NCBI GenBank assembly: GCA_029001845.1
Contig: JAREWP010000077.1
Span: 62,001 to 126,000 of the forward strand
Length of the DNA stretch: 64,000 nt
Source of the DNA: Candidatus Magnetocorallium paracelense
GTDB lineage: Bacteria; Nitrospirota; Thermodesulfovibrionia; Thermodesulfovibrionales; Magnetobacteriaceae
Direction of reading: 5' to 3'
The notes below the pieces were generated by a model. It ran no database searches and was not told the DNA's origin. It saw nothing but the letters and a program-made list of their open reading frames with translations. Numbering within the stretch: position 1 is the stretch's first letter; each line of letters starts with the position of its first letter. Both the position numbers and the translations under genes were made by a program. Shown here piece by piece: positions 54,850 to 64,000 of the stretch.

Positions 54850-56763
54850 ATGGGAAAGGCAATAGGAATAGATCTTGGCACTACAAATTCCGTAGTCGCC
54901 GTAATTCAGGGTAAGGAACAGGTTATCATCCCCAATCAAGAGGGAAATCGGACAACACCGTCCGTTATAGCGATTACGGATAAAGGCGAGAGGTTGGTTG
55001 GTCAGATAGCAAAAAGACAGGCCGTTACAAACCCGGAAAGCACCATATTTTCCGTTAAAAGGCTGATGGGCAGGAAATTTGATTCCGATGAGGTAAAAGA
55101 CGCCATACAAAAACTTCCTTATAAGATCGTTAAAGCTGCAAACGGCGACGCCCATGTGGAGATCAGAGGAAAAACCTACTCACCGCCTGAAATATCGGCA
55201 ATGATATTGCAAAAGCTGAAGCAGTCGGCAGAGGACTATCTCGGTGAACCTGTGGAAGATGCGGTTATAACCGTTCCCGCCTATTTTGATGACAGTCAGA
55301 GACAGGCCACTAAGGACGCCGGTAAGATAGCAGGTCTCAATGTATTAAGGATCATAAACGAACCGACAGCCGCCTCTTTGGCCTATGGAACGGATAAAAA
55401 GAGAGATGAAAAGATAGCTGTCTACGACCTTGGCGGAGGAACCTTTGATATCTCTATTTTAGAGATAGGAGAAGGAATCGTCGAAGTTAAATCCACAAAT
55501 GGAGATACATACCTCGGCGGAGACGACCTTGATTTAAAAATAATGGATTGGCTTGTAGATGAGTTTAAAAGGGACAACGGCGTTGATTTAAAGGGCGATA
55601 AAATGGCTCTTCAACGATTGAAAGAAGCTTCCGAAAAGGCTAAGATAGAGGTTTCAAGCTCAACGGAAACAGAGATTAATCTGCCCTTTATAACAGCAGA
55701 CGCCTCCGGGCCAAAACATCTTCTTGTAAAATTAAGCAGAGCAAAATTCGAGCAACTGGTTGATGATCTGATAAAGGGTTCCGTGAAGCCCTGCGGACTT
55801 GCACTTAAAGACGCCGGAATGTCTCAATCGGATATAAACGAAGTGCTTCTTGTAGGAGGATCGACAAGGAGCCCTCTTGTACAGAATACAGTGAAAGAGT
55901 TCTTTAACAAAGAACCGAATCGTTCTGTAAATCCCGATGAAGTCGTTGCAATGGGTGCGGCTATTCAGGCAGCCGTGATTAAGGGCGATGTCGATGACGT
56001 ATTGCTTCTTGATGTTACGCCTTTGTCACTGGGCATCGAAACACTTGGCGGCGTGTTTACGAAACTGATCGAAAGAAACACTACCATACCGGCCAAAAAG
56101 AGTCAGGTCTTCTCTACTGCTTCTGACAACCAACCGGCGGTTGGCATAATGGTGTTTCAGGGAGAGAGGGAGATGGCCTCGGACAATAAGCTTTTGGGGA
56201 GATTCGAGCTTGTAGGCATACCGCCTGCCCCAAGAGGAATGCCTCAAATAGAAGTGACCTTTGATATAGACGCTAACGGAATACTCCATGTATCGGCCAA
56301 GGACCTGGGAACCGGGAAAGAACAGTCCATAAAGATTACTGCATCGAGTGGTTTGTCTGAAGAGGAAATTGAAAAAATGGTTAATGAGGCGGAGTCTCAT
56401 TCCGAAGAGGATAAAAAGAGAAAGCGTATGGCTGAGGTGAAAAACGAGGCCGACAGTCTTGTGTATACAGTGGAGAAGTCTCTGAAAGAGCATGGAGATA
56501 AGATATCTGAAAGCGAAAAACAAGAGATAGAAACAGCCCTTGAGAGATGTAAAAAACTCAAAGACAGCACAACCGATCCTGAAGAGCTCAATAAAGCCAA
56601 CCAGGCATTGGCGACGGCATCTTACAAATTTGCAGAACATATGTATAAAGAAGCAGGTCAACACCAGACTCCCGGAGGGAGCGAGAATCCTTCCGGTAAC
56701 GACAGTCATCAAGGCGACACTGACGAGGATGTCGTGGAAGCGGAGTTTGAGGATGTGAAATAG
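54850..56763 (+). CDS. dnaK: Chaperone DnaK (Hsp70)
   Basis: 637 aa, full length. [52 protein letters not shown] and [13 protein letters not shown] of the ATPase; [14 protein letters not shown] at the linker; the substrate domain and a C-terminal lid ending in [17 protein letters not shown] precedes the ATG. Neither grpE nor dnaJ is adjacent, unlike many genomes, and the promoter looks sigma-54-dependent. The small J-domain protein at 2958-3290 is the only J protein in the window. Confidence 0.98.
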   Translation: MGKAIGIDLGTTNSVVAVIQGKEQVIIPNQEGNRTTPSVIAITDKGERLVGQIAKRQAVTNPESTIFSVKRLMGRKFDSDEVKDAIQKLPYKIVKAANGDAHVEIRGKTYSPPEISAMILQKLKQSAEDYLGEPVEDAVITVPAYFDDSQRQATKDAGKIAGLNVLRIINEPTAASLAYGTDKKRDEKIAVYDLGGGTFDISILEIGEGIVEVKSTNGDTYLGGDDLDLKIMDWLVDEFKRDNGVDLKGDKMALQRLKEASEKAKIEVSSSTETEINLPFITADASGPKHLLVKLSRAKFEQLVDDLIKGSVKPCGLALKDAGMSQSDINEVLLVGGSTRSPLVQNTVKEFFNKEPNRSVNPDEVVAMGAAIQAAVIKGDVDDVLLLDVTPLSLGIETLGGVFTKLIERNTTIPAKKSQVFSTASDNQPAVGIMVFQGEREMASDNKLLGRFELVGIPPAPRGMPQIEVTFDIDANGILHVSAKDLGTGKEQSIKITASSGLSEEEIEKMVNEAESHSEEDKKRKRMAEVKNEADSLVYTVEKSLKEHGDKISESEKQEIETALERCKKLKDSTTDPEELNKANQALATASYKFAEHMYKEAGQHQTPGGSENPSGNDSHQGDTDEDVVEAEFEDVK

Positions 56764-56898
56764 CAGTTATGAGGTTAGGGTAACGATAAAAAAGGATATG
56801 TTTTTAATTAACAGGGAAAGAGGAAAATTAATTGCATTTTTTTTCCCTAATGGTTAAACTATCCGCCTGTTTCCGATAAGGACGTTAACTTTAGCCGG

Positions 56899-56923
56899 TT
56901 CCCCGGAATTCTTTTCCGGGGAA
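56899..56923 (+). terminator. Perfect hairpin between dnaK and moxR
   Basis: TTCCCCGGAA pairs with TTCCGGGGAA around TTCTT (10-bp stem). No T-run follows, so terminator function is uncertain; it may instead be a processing or regulatory site in the moxR leader. Confidence 0.4.
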
Positions 56924-56971
56924 ATGGATTAAAGTGTATCCTGGTATTTTTTTTAAAGGAGGAATAGATTT

Positions 56972-57967
56972 ATGAGCTATGGCGGCATAACTGCCATTAA
57001 TGACAAGGTAAAAGAGGAAGGCGCTTTTGTAAATGCATTGATTACGGAAATGCGGAGAGTGATTGTCGGCCAGGATTATATGGTGCAGAGGCTTCTGGTC
57101 GGTCTCCTCGCCAACGGTCATGTTTTGGTCGAAGGCGTTCCCGGGTTGGCTAAAACTCTATCGATCAAGACCCTATCGGAAGCGATAAAGACGAAATTTC
57201 AGAGGATTCAATTTACTCCCGATTTGTTACCTGCCGATCTTATCGGTACTTTAATATATAATCCCAAGGAGGGAACTTTCGCTGTTAAAAAAGGGCCTGT
57301 CTTTGCCAACATCATCCTTGCAGACGAAATCAACAGAGCGCCGGCCAAGGTGCAAAGCGCCCTTTTAGAGGCAATGCAGGAGAGGCAGGTGACGATAGGT
57401 GACAGCACATATAAAATGGATGATCCTTTTTTGGTGATGGCCACACAGAATCCATTGGACCAGGAGGGAACCTATCCCTTGCCGGAAGCCCAGTTAGACA
57501 GGTTTATGCTTAAACTAAATCTGGACTATCCAGGGAAAGATGAGGAGTTGACAATTCTCAGAGAGATGGGTTTCACAGATAAAGAGATTCATGTGTCAGC
57601 CGTTGTAAAGCCTGAGGATATTGTACGTGCGAGAAAAACGGTTAATGAGATATACATGGATGAAAAGATAGAAAAGTATATCATTGATATCGTCTTTGCC
57701 ACAAGAAATCCGGAAGAGTATAAACTGAACGACATGAAGGATCTCATTCAATGCGGCGCTTCTCCAAGGGCGACTATAAATCTTGCTATCGCTTCAAAGG
57801 CCTATGCCTTTATAAACAGCAGAGGATATGTCACGCCTCAGGACGTTAAGAGTATTGGAATGGACGTGCTCCGTCACAGAGTGATTGTTAGTTATGAAGC
57901 AGAAGCGGAAGAGATGAGTTCAGAGGATGTAGTAAAAAGGATATTCGACGAGGTGGAAGTACCGTAA
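56972..57967 (+). CDS. MoxR family AAA ATPase
   Basis: 331 aa. GVPGLAKTLSIKTLSEAI (Walker A), VFANIILADEINRAPAKVQS (Walker B) then ALLEAMQERQVTIG, and TQNPLDQEGTYPLPEAQLDR. MoxR ATPases act as chaperones that insert cofactors or assemble complexes together with VWA proteins. AAGGAGG precedes the ATG. First gene of a seven-gene operon with DUF58 and Bat genes. Confidence 0.95.
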   Translation: MSYGGITAINDKVKEEGAFVNALITEMRRVIVGQDYMVQRLLVGLLANGHVLVEGVPGLAKTLSIKTLSEAIKTKFQRIQFTPDLLPADLIGTLIYNPKEGTFAVKKGPVFANIILADEINRAPAKVQSALLEAMQERQVTIGDSTYKMDDPFLVMATQNPLDQEGTYPLPEAQLDRFMLKLNLDYPGKDEELTILREMGFTDKEIHVSAVVKPEDIVRARKTVNEIYMDEKIEKYIIDIVFATRNPEEYKLNDMKDLIQCGASPRATINLAIASKAYAFINSRGYVTPQDVKSIGMDVLRHRVIVSYEAEAEEMSSEDVVKRIFDEVEVP

Positions 57968-58032
57968 CACATCTTCGATGGATTTTTTTATTTAATTGAA
58001 AGTAATATTTCCGGTTTATTTTTCACTGTATT

Positions 58033-58911
58033 ATGATACCGAAAGATATATTAAAGCAAATCAGACAGATTCAGATTAAGACTTCCAGGATGGTGACAGA
58101 TGTCTTTTCAGGACAGTATCACAGTATTTTTAAAGGCCGTGGTATGGAGTTCGATGAAGTGCGACAGTATCAGCCCGGCGATGAGATCCGGTCCATAGAT
58201 TGGAATGTAACGGCAAGGACCGGAGAGCCCTATGTGAAGAAGTATGTCGAAGAGAGAGAGCTTACTGTTATGCTTCTCCTGGATATGTCTAAATCGTCCT
58301 ACTTTGGAACCGTAAACAAACTAAAAAGACAAATAGCCGCGGAGATATGTTCTCTTCTTGCCTTTTCTGCAATACAAAATAACGATAAAGTAGGCCTGAT
58401 ACTCTTTACAGATAAAATCGAAAAATATGTTCCCCCGAGAAAGGGTGTGCGTCACGTTCTAAGAATTGTAAGAGAAGCCCTCTACTATACTCCCCAAAGG
58501 AGATGGACCGACATTTCGGGAGCTCTTGAGTATCTGAACAGAGTCACCCGCAGAAGTACGGTTTCCTTTATTATTTCGGACTTTTATGATAGTGGTTTTG
58601 TTAAACCCCTCTCTGTGGCCAACAAAAGGCATGATATTACTGCTGTAACGATAACCGATCCAAAGGAGATATCCATGCCCAATATCGGAATTGTTCAGTT
58701 CGAGGACGCAGAAAGTGGTAAGAAATATTTAGTCGATACATCAAACAACCATTTAAGAGATGAATTCAATAAGAGTTCGTTAAAAATATTGGAAGAGCGA
58801 TCGAAAACATTCGCTAAAATAAATGTAGACACCGTCGATGTGCGCACTGACCTTCCCTATGGTCAGGCCCTGTTTAAATTTTTCAGAATGAGAGAAAGGA
58901 GGCTCAGGTGA
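58033..58911 (+). CDS. DUF58 / VWA-like protein
   Basis: 292 aa. GQYHSIFKGRGMEFDEVRQY, DEIRSIDWNVTARTGEPYVK then KYVEERELTVMLLLDMSKS, the standard DUF58 core with a degenerate von Willebrand A fold after it. It regularly follows moxR and is thought to be its partner. Ends 4 bp into the next gene. Confidence 0.93.
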   Translation: MIPKDILKQIRQIQIKTSRMVTDVFSGQYHSIFKGRGMEFDEVRQYQPGDEIRSIDWNVTARTGEPYVKKYVEERELTVMLLLDMSKSSYFGTVNKLKRQIAAEICSLLAFSAIQNNDKVGLILFTDKIEKYVPPRKGVRHVLRIVREALYYTPQRRWTDISGALEYLNRVTRRSTVSFIISDFYDSGFVKPLSVANKRHDITAVTITDPKEISMPNIGIVQFEDAESGKKYLVDTSNNHLRDEFNKSSLKILEERSKTFAKINVDTVDVRTDLPYGQALFKFFRMRERRLR

Positions 58912-60131
58912 AGAGTAACCTGTTTATTTCGATAGTAGTCGTCGCAATACTGGGAGTATCGGCATATATAGCTGTAAACATGGAGAATCGGGTGTTGGAT
59001 GCAAAAGAATCTTACAGTCCGTGGGGCGATAAAGAGAGGCTCGATTATGCAAACACACTTTTGGCGAAGGGTCTTACCAGGGAAGCGGGAGAAGCCTTTG
59101 AGGAATATATATCATTTGCAAAATCCGATAAAAAAGAGCTGGCAAAAGCTTGTTATCGCCTGGGAAGTATTTATATGGATCTCTTTGAGTATGAAAGGGC
59201 TCTTAAGAATTTTTATAAAGCCGAAATGATGGACAAAGAGGGTGAGTTTCATGATGAGATGAACAGAAAGATCGTGGAAGCCCTAGAAAGAATCGGCATG
59301 ACAAGCCAGGCCAAATATGAGCTCGGTTCCAGAGCTTCGCTGGGCGGTTCCCTCAAGAAAGAGGGAAGAGTGCTCGCCCGTATAGGTAATAAGGAGATCA
59401 CTGAAAACCAGATCGATCGAGCTCTTGCAATGCTGCCTCAATGGATGAGAATGAGATATGAAAAGGACGAGGAACGGCGGAATTTTATAAGAGAGTATGT
59501 TGCAAAGGAGGCGCTCCTGGAAAAGGCGTTACGCCTTGGCATCGATAAGACCCCTGAGACCAGAGAGTCCGTGGAAGAGCTGAAAAAGCAGGTGGTGATA
59601 GAGCAGTTTCTAAAAAAAGAAATGGAAGAAAAACTGAAGATAGATCCTTCCGATCGGGAACTCTACTTCAAAGCGAATATTGATAAATACAGCGAACCGG
59701 CGGGAATAAGAATCAGTTTTGTTACCTTTGAAAATGAGCAGGAAGAAGATAGCGCCTATGAAGCGTTGGAAAAAGGAGAGGGAGAAAGGATAAAAGAGTG
59801 GATTAGAGAGAATCAAAGTTATTTAACGGGAGTGGGTGAGGCAAAGGATGTAATCTCTGCGTTGTTTTTAAAAGACAAGGGAGAAACGGCAGGGCCTTTC
59901 AAAATTGGAGAGAGCTTTTATCTCTTCTCTGTTAACGAGAAAAAGAGAGAGAAGAAGAAGAGTTACGATGAGGTTAAAAAACAGGTCGAGTATGAATATG
60001 CCGCCATGAAACAGCAGGAGATTACGAATGCTCTGCTAAAAGAGGTATTGGAATCTCAGGAGGTGGAGATTTATTATGAACCAAAGAAAGGGGCGCCGGA
60101 GACACCATCGGAAAACACCGGTGAAAAGTAA
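58908..60131 (+). CDS. Membrane-anchored TPR / SurA-like protein in the Bat operon
   Basis: 407 aa. An N-terminal membrane anchor (NLFISIVVVAILGVSAYIAV), TPR-like helices at about 45-125 (AKACYRLGSIYMDLFEYERA), then a SurA-N-like helical segment (RVLARIGNKEITENQIDRAL) and a diverged parvulin-like region (LYFKANIDKYSEPAGIRISF ... GPFKIGESFYLFSVNEKK). Parvulin catalytic positions look lost, so a non-catalytic periplasmic chaperone is likely. Overlaps DUF58 by 4 bp. I know of no standard Bat operon member of this design. Confidence 0.65.
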   Translation: MKSNLFISIVVVAILGVSAYIAVNMENRVLDAKESYSPWGDKERLDYANTLLAKGLTREAGEAFEEYISFAKSDKKELAKACYRLGSIYMDLFEYERALKNFYKAEMMDKEGEFHDEMNRKIVEALERIGMTSQAKYELGSRASLGGSLKKEGRVLARIGNKEITENQIDRALAMLPQWMRMRYEKDEERRNFIREYVAKEALLEKALRLGIDKTPETRESVEELKKQVVIEQFLKKEMEEKLKIDPSDRELYFKANIDKYSEPAGIRISFVTFENEQEEDSAYEALEKGEGERIKEWIRENQSYLTGVGEAKDVISALFLKDKGETAGPFKIGESFYLFSVNEKKREKKKSYDEVKKQVEYEYAAMKQQEITNALLKEVLESQEVEIYYEPKKGAPETPSENTGEK

Positions 60132-60150
60132 ACCTCAGAAGGTATAGCGC

Positions 60151-61101
60151 TTGAGACTTACTTGCTTTACATATACAGTAATCCTGCTGACGGGGATTCT
60201 GTCGATATGCATATATTCTGCTCCGATATTCGCCGAGGATAAAGAGGAGAAGACACCGATAACCGTTACGGCTGAAGTCGACTCGACTTCCATCGAAGTA
60301 GGGGACAGGATTACATATACAATCACAGTCGATGCAGATAAAGACATCGAGACGAAGTTCCCGGAGTTTGCGGAAAGCCTCGGGGAATTTGCGGTAAGGG
60401 ACTTTGGCTCTGAAGATAAATGGCGTCCCGGGGGCAGAAGGTTTATTCAATGGTATGAGCTGGATACTTATATAAGCGGCAGTTATACAATCCCTGAAGC
60501 AATTATTAAGTATAAACACAAGAACGAAGAAGAGTGGGATGAATTGTTGACTGACGAGGTTGTTGTGGAGGTTAAGAGCCTGCTTCTCGAATCCGGTCAG
60601 GAGGGAGAAATAAAAGATATATCCGGGCCTGTAGATTTTCCCGTCAATAAATGGGTGTATATCACCATTGGCGGAGTATTGCTGTTATTGGTCCTTTCCG
60701 TTTTTACTTTTGTACTGTTTAAAAGAAAAAAGAAGAGAGCCACTGTCGCTCCGCCGCGACCTGCCCATGAAATTGCCCGTGAGGCGTTAAAGGCGCTTAA
60801 GAGGAAAGATTATATTAAACAGGAAAAGATCGAACCCTACTATGTGGAACTCTCCGATGTTGTGAGACACTATTTGGAAAACAGGTTTCATCTGAAGGCG
60901 CCTGAAATGACTACAGAAGAATTTTTAAATACAGTTAAAGACGACAAAACACTCTCCTATGAACATAAGAGCCTTTTAAAGGATTTTCTCTCTCAATGCG
61001 ATCTTGTTAAATTCGCCAGATACCGACCTGCCGAAAATGAGACAGATATGGTTTATGAATCTGCAGAAAGATTGATAGAACAGACAAAGGAGGCGTCGTG
61101 A
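60151..61101 (+). CDS. BatD-like membrane protein
   Basis: 316 aa, TTG start. Signal peptide, a beta-rich periplasmic domain (ITVTAEVDSTSIEVGDRITY then TITVDADKDI) typical of BatD N-terminal modules, one membrane helix at about 168-190, and a cytoplasmic helical part (YYVELSDVVRHYLENRF, PEMTTEEFL) like DUF4381. Stop overlaps the batA-like start by 4 bp. Probably the membrane scaffold of the MoxR-VWA system. Confidence 0.75.
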   Translation: MRLTCFTYTVILLTGILSICIYSAPIFAEDKEEKTPITVTAEVDSTSIEVGDRITYTITVDADKDIETKFPEFAESLGEFAVRDFGSEDKWRPGGRRFIQWYELDTYISGSYTIPEAIIKYKHKNEEEWDELLTDEVVVEVKSLLLESGQEGEIKDISGPVDFPVNKWVYITIGGVLLLLVLSVFTFVLFKRKKKRATVAPPRPAHEIAREALKALKRKDYIKQEKIEPYYVELSDVVRHYLENRFHLKAPEMTTEEFLNTVKDDKTLSYEHKSLLKDFLSQCDLVKFARYRPAENETDMVYESAERLIEQTKEAS

Positions 61102-62093
61102 CATTTCAAAACCCGGTTTTGTTTCTCCTGATTCCTCTTGTCATAACAGCCGCTTTTATTGCAAAAAAAAGAGAAAGATTGCCCTCTGTGCGGTTTTCAT
61201 CAGGGAGATTTCTGACAGTTTTTAAACCGACTCTGAAAACGATTGTAAGTAAAAACATGATTATCCTTCGTGTCGTCGCTATTGTTTTGATGATATTTGC
61301 CCTTGCCAGACCACAATCGCCAATAGAGGAGTCGAGAGTGGAGACCGAAGGGGTGGACATTATCCTTGCCATCGACACTTCGACAAGTATGCTGGCCGAG
61401 GATTTTAAAATAGACAGAGAGAGAACGAACAGACTGGAAGCCGTAAAAGATGTGGTCAAGGAATTTATCGATGGAAGAGCGAATGACAGGATAGGAATTA
61501 TCGCTTTTGCAGCCAGGGCCTATATGGTAAGTCCCCTGACTCTGGACTATGACTGGCTGCTGCAAAATCTTGAAAGAGTGGAGATAGGGATGATCGAAGA
61601 TGGTACGGCAATCGGTTCGGGCATATCGTCGGCTGTTAATCGTTTACGGGAGACAAAAGCGAAAAGTAAGCTCGTTATCCTCCTGACGGACGGAAGAAAT
61701 AATGCAGGCAGAATCTCTCCTTCTTTGTCAGCAGAAACGGCAAAGGCCCTTGGTATCAAGGTCTATACGATAGGCGCCGGAACAAAGGGACTTGCTCCTT
61801 ATCCGGCTAAAGATTTTTTCGGTAACCTTGTATATAAACCTGTCAAAGTAGAGATCGACGAAGATACACTGATAAAAGTCGCCTCCGAGACCGGTGGGAG
61901 ATACTTCAGAGCCACTGATACAAAATCGTTGAGAGAGATATATAAAGAGATAGACGAGATGGAAACGACAACAATAGAGGAACAGGGATATATGGAATAT
62001 AAAGAACTCTTTCATCTCTTTTTGTACCCGGGACTTTTTCTACTGTTGTCAGAGATCGTATTGAGTAATACGCTGTTAAGGAGAATACCTTAG
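61098..62093 (+). CDS. batA: BatA-like von Willebrand A membrane protein
   Basis: 331 aa, GTG start with AAGGAGG. Membrane helices near residues 8-22, 55-75 and 310-325. The VWA domain has an intact MIDAS: DIILAIDTSTSM (DxSxS), a T in DGTAIGSGI and ILLTDGRNNAG. Typical of BatA/BatB pairs linked to oxidative stress tolerance in Bacteroides and Francisella. Confidence 0.88.
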   Translation: MTFQNPVLFLLIPLVITAAFIAKKRERLPSVRFSSGRFLTVFKPTLKTIVSKNMIILRVVAIVLMIFALARPQSPIEESRVETEGVDIILAIDTSTSMLAEDFKIDRERTNRLEAVKDVVKEFIDGRANDRIGIIAFAARAYMVSPLTLDYDWLLQNLERVEIGMIEDGTAIGSGISSAVNRLRETKAKSKLVILLTDGRNNAGRISPSLSAETAKALGIKVYTIGAGTKGLAPYPAKDFFGNLVYKPVKVEIDEDTLIKVASETGGRYFRATDTKSLREIYKEIDEMETTTIEEQGYMEYKELFHLFLYPGLFLLLSEIVLSNTLLRRIP

Positions 62094-62195
62094 TAAAGGA
62101 ACTAACTGCTTTTTATGTGAGTTTGTGAGGCATAAGCAAAAATTGACTAATAACATAATCCGAGTTATCTGTGGTTATTTATATGAGAGTGTATA

Positions 62196-63197
62196 ATGAA
62201 ATTTGCTAATATAGGCGCTTTACATCTTTTATGGCCGGTAATGGGAGTGGTTGTCTTCTATTATCTGGCAGGAAAAAAGCGTCGGAAAAGGATGGAGGAT
62301 TTCGCAGATAAGGGATTGCTCTCAGAATTGGCCTCTTCCCTGGATTCCGGAAGACAGAGGCTCAAATTTTATATCATTCTGACAGCCCTTATTTTCGCCG
62401 TATTCTCCTTAACAAGACCTCAATGGGGTTTTCACTGGCAGGAAATAAAGCGTAAAGGACTGGATATTGTAATAGCAATCGATACATCGAAAAGCATGCT
62501 TGCCGAAGATGTGAAACCAAACAGGCTGGAAAGATCGAAACTGGCTGTTCAGGATTTTGTAAAAAACCTCAAAGGCGACCGAACGGGACTCATTGCTTTT
62601 TCAGGCAACGCCTTTTTGCAATGTCCTCTTACAGTTGATTATAAAGGATTTCTCCTTTCCGTAAACGCTCTCTCCACCAATACCATTCCCAAAGGCGGGA
62701 CTTCCATTTCAGGGGCCATAAAGGAGGCAATGAGGAGTTTTGAAGGAGGTTTGAAAAAGTATAAAGTACTAATACTCATAACCGATGGAGAAGATCATAA
62801 AGGTAATCCCGAAAAAATTGCGGAACAGGCGAAAAAGGAGGGAGTAAAGATTTTTTCTATCGGAATAGGCACAGGCGAGGGTGAACTTATTCCTGTTACC
62901 GACGAAGAGGGAAACAGAATGTATTTAAAAGACAGACAGGGGAATGTGGTAAAAAGTCGTCTTGATGAAACAACGCTTCAAAAGATAGCGCTTGCCACAG
63001 GCGGCAGTTATGTAAAAGCAAGCAGTACGGAGTTTGGATTGGAACTGATTTATAAAGAAAAATTATCAAAAATGGAAAAGAGAGAGCTTAAGAGTAAGAT
63101 GGCCAAACAATATGAAGAACGATTTCAGCTCTTTTTGCTTGCTGCTGTGTTATTGCTGATTACAGAGCTCTTTATCTCTGAAAGAAGAAAAGAGTAG
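62196..63197 (+). CDS. batB: BatB-like von Willebrand A membrane protein
   Basis: 333 aa. Same plan as the preceding gene: N-terminal helices, VWA with DIVIAIDTSKSMLAED, GGTSISGAIKEAM and LILITDGEDHKGN, and a C-terminal helix (LFLLAAVLLLITELFI). The ITDGEDH motif is typical of BatB. Separated from batA by 102 bp that hold no other gene. Confidence 0.88.
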   Translation: MKFANIGALHLLWPVMGVVVFYYLAGKKRRKRMEDFADKGLLSELASSLDSGRQRLKFYIILTALIFAVFSLTRPQWGFHWQEIKRKGLDIVIAIDTSKSMLAEDVKPNRLERSKLAVQDFVKNLKGDRTGLIAFSGNAFLQCPLTVDYKGFLLSVNALSTNTIPKGGTSISGAIKEAMRSFEGGLKKYKVLILITDGEDHKGNPEKIAEQAKKEGVKIFSIGIGTGEGELIPVTDEEGNRMYLKDRQGNVVKSRLDETTLQKIALATGGSYVKASSTEFGLELIYKEKLSKMEKRELKSKMAKQYEERFQLFLLAAVLLLITELFISERRKE

Positions 63198-63221
63198 ATT
63201 AGGTTTATCAAGGAGAACGAC

Positions 63222-64000
63222 ATGTTATTGAGAATAGTTATTTTTCTGGTGATCGCCTTTTTTTCTACCTGCACCCTTAGCATGGCGGATACTGCTGTTG
63301 CAACGGTAAAAGAAGGGAACAGATTATTTAATGATGAAAACTATGACGAAGCGCTGAAGAATTATAATGAAGCCAAAGTGAGCCTGCCCGATTCTCCAAT
63401 CATTAGCTTTAATATGGGCAGTGCTTATTATAAAAAAGAAGAGTTCCAAAAGGCCGAGGAAGCCTTTACCAGAGCGCTGACAACAGAAGATCCGAAACTG
63501 GAGGCCCAGGCAACCTACAATATAGGCAACAGCAAGTATAAACAGGGAAAACTCAAAGAAAATACAAATTTATCGGAAGCGATTGCCTATTACAGAGCGT
63601 CTTTGGATTATTACAAGCGAGCCGTAGATATTGATAAAGGACACAGAAAGGCCAGATATAATCATGAACTTGTGGAAAAGCAACTGAAAATATTACTTGA
63701 CAGAAAGAAGAACGAGCCTCCTCCGGAAAATCAACAGAAAGAACAAAATCAACAAAATAAACAGTGCCCCCTTCCTCCAAAGCCGGGCGAGGGAGGAGAA
63801 AAGCAGGAAGAAGAGGCGGAAAAGGAGCAACAACCTGCTGAGCAGAAACAGGAGCAAAATCAGTCGCAAGGGGAGTCGGAAGAGAATCGTCAGGAAGAGA
63901 GCAAAGGTGGAGAAGAAAATCGGCAAGAGGGAAGCGCCATGGCTGAAGAGCAGGAAGGAATGTCCGAAGAGGAAGCAAAAATGATTCTTGACAGCCATAA
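63222..64000 (+). CDS. batC: BatC-like TPR protein, 3' end cut by window edge
   Basis: 259 codons to the right edge, no stop. ATG 63222 behind AAGGAGA. Signal peptide (MLLRIVIFLVIAFFSTCTLS), two to three TPRs (KEGNRLFNDENYDEALKNYN; SFNMGSAYYKKEEFQKAEEA; TYNIGNSKYKQGKLKEN), then a long Glu/Gln/Lys low-complexity tail and SEEEAKMILDS, the segment that precedes the end of BatC-type proteins. Periplasmic adaptor of the Bat system. Confidence 0.85.
   Translation, partial: MLLRIVIFLVIAFFSTCTLSMADTAVATVKEGNRLFNDENYDEALKNYNEAKVSLPDSPIISFNMGSAYYKKEEFQKAEEAFTRALTTEDPKLEAQATYNIGNSKYKQGKLKENTNLSEAIAYYRASLDYYKRAVDIDKGHRKARYNHELVEKQLKILLDRKKNEPPPENQQKEQNQQNKQCPLPPKPGEGGEKQEEEAEKEQQPAEQKQEQNQSQGESEENRQEESKGGEENRQEGSAMAEEQEGMSEEEAKMILDSH

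Overview
The window is a stretch of chromosome from a Gram-negative, envelope-rich, chemotactic bacterium with low-to-mid GC. Diderm markers are a type II secretion secretin and ATPase, several lipoproteins, periplasmic parvulin-type foldases and a GtrA/YfhO surface-glycan operon. The gene mix (scattered gspD/gspE, hybrid histidine kinase, MCPs with NIT and CZB domains, sigma-54-type promoters, fused MurU/AmgK) suggests a deltaproteobacterial, Nitrospirota or Nitrospinota-like lineage. No rRNA, tRNA or CRISPR array was seen, so the assignment is an inference.

Layout. 1-3700 is an accessory zone of decayed mobile or defence genes: an edge-truncated HigB-like toxin, an AraC-type fragment, two broken excisionase-type HTH genes, an ORF6N-domain pseudogene, two small coiled-coil membrane proteins, a pseudopilin-like lipoprotein and a J-domain protein. 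3879-10720 (minus) holds a hybrid histidine kinase, a two-gene N-acetylmuramate salvage unit (NamZ plus a MurU-AmgK fusion) and an HD-domain protein. 11086-15538 (plus) is an overlapping operon of three membrane proteins (TMTC-like, GtrA, YfhO-like). 16439-28068 carries gspD, a lipoprotein, two exported proteins, a PpiC foldase, a TM2 protein, an FlhG/MinD-like ATPase, transketolase and gspE. Two glycosyltransferases and a split RdgC-like pair follow. 32368-38691 (minus) holds PBP1A, dapA, a TIGR04283-like glycosyltransferase and cobUTS. 39001-48401 holds an exported amidohydrolase, VapBC remnants, nth, an ApbE/NusG-II/Gx-transporter cluster, lon and an EAL protein. 49063-64000 (plus) holds two MCPs, an orphan cobalamin riboswitch, dnaK behind a near-consensus sigma-54 promoter, and a MoxR/DUF58/BatD/BatA/BatB/BatC operon that runs off the right edge and contains an unusual SurA-like member.

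The intergenic DNA is unusually rich in short palindromic repeats. I recognise at least four dispersed families (A-D here). One (C, about 135 bp) has inverted ends and shows compensatory changes between its two arms. One copy of A supplies the ribosome binding site and start codon of a glycosyltransferase gene, and one copy of D supplies the stop codon of PBP1A. Further unexplained structures are a 240-bp nested-hairpin region at 15779-16020, a perfect 30-bp inverted repeat at 36174-36259, and a terminator-like hairpin directly before the start codon of a lipoprotein gene.
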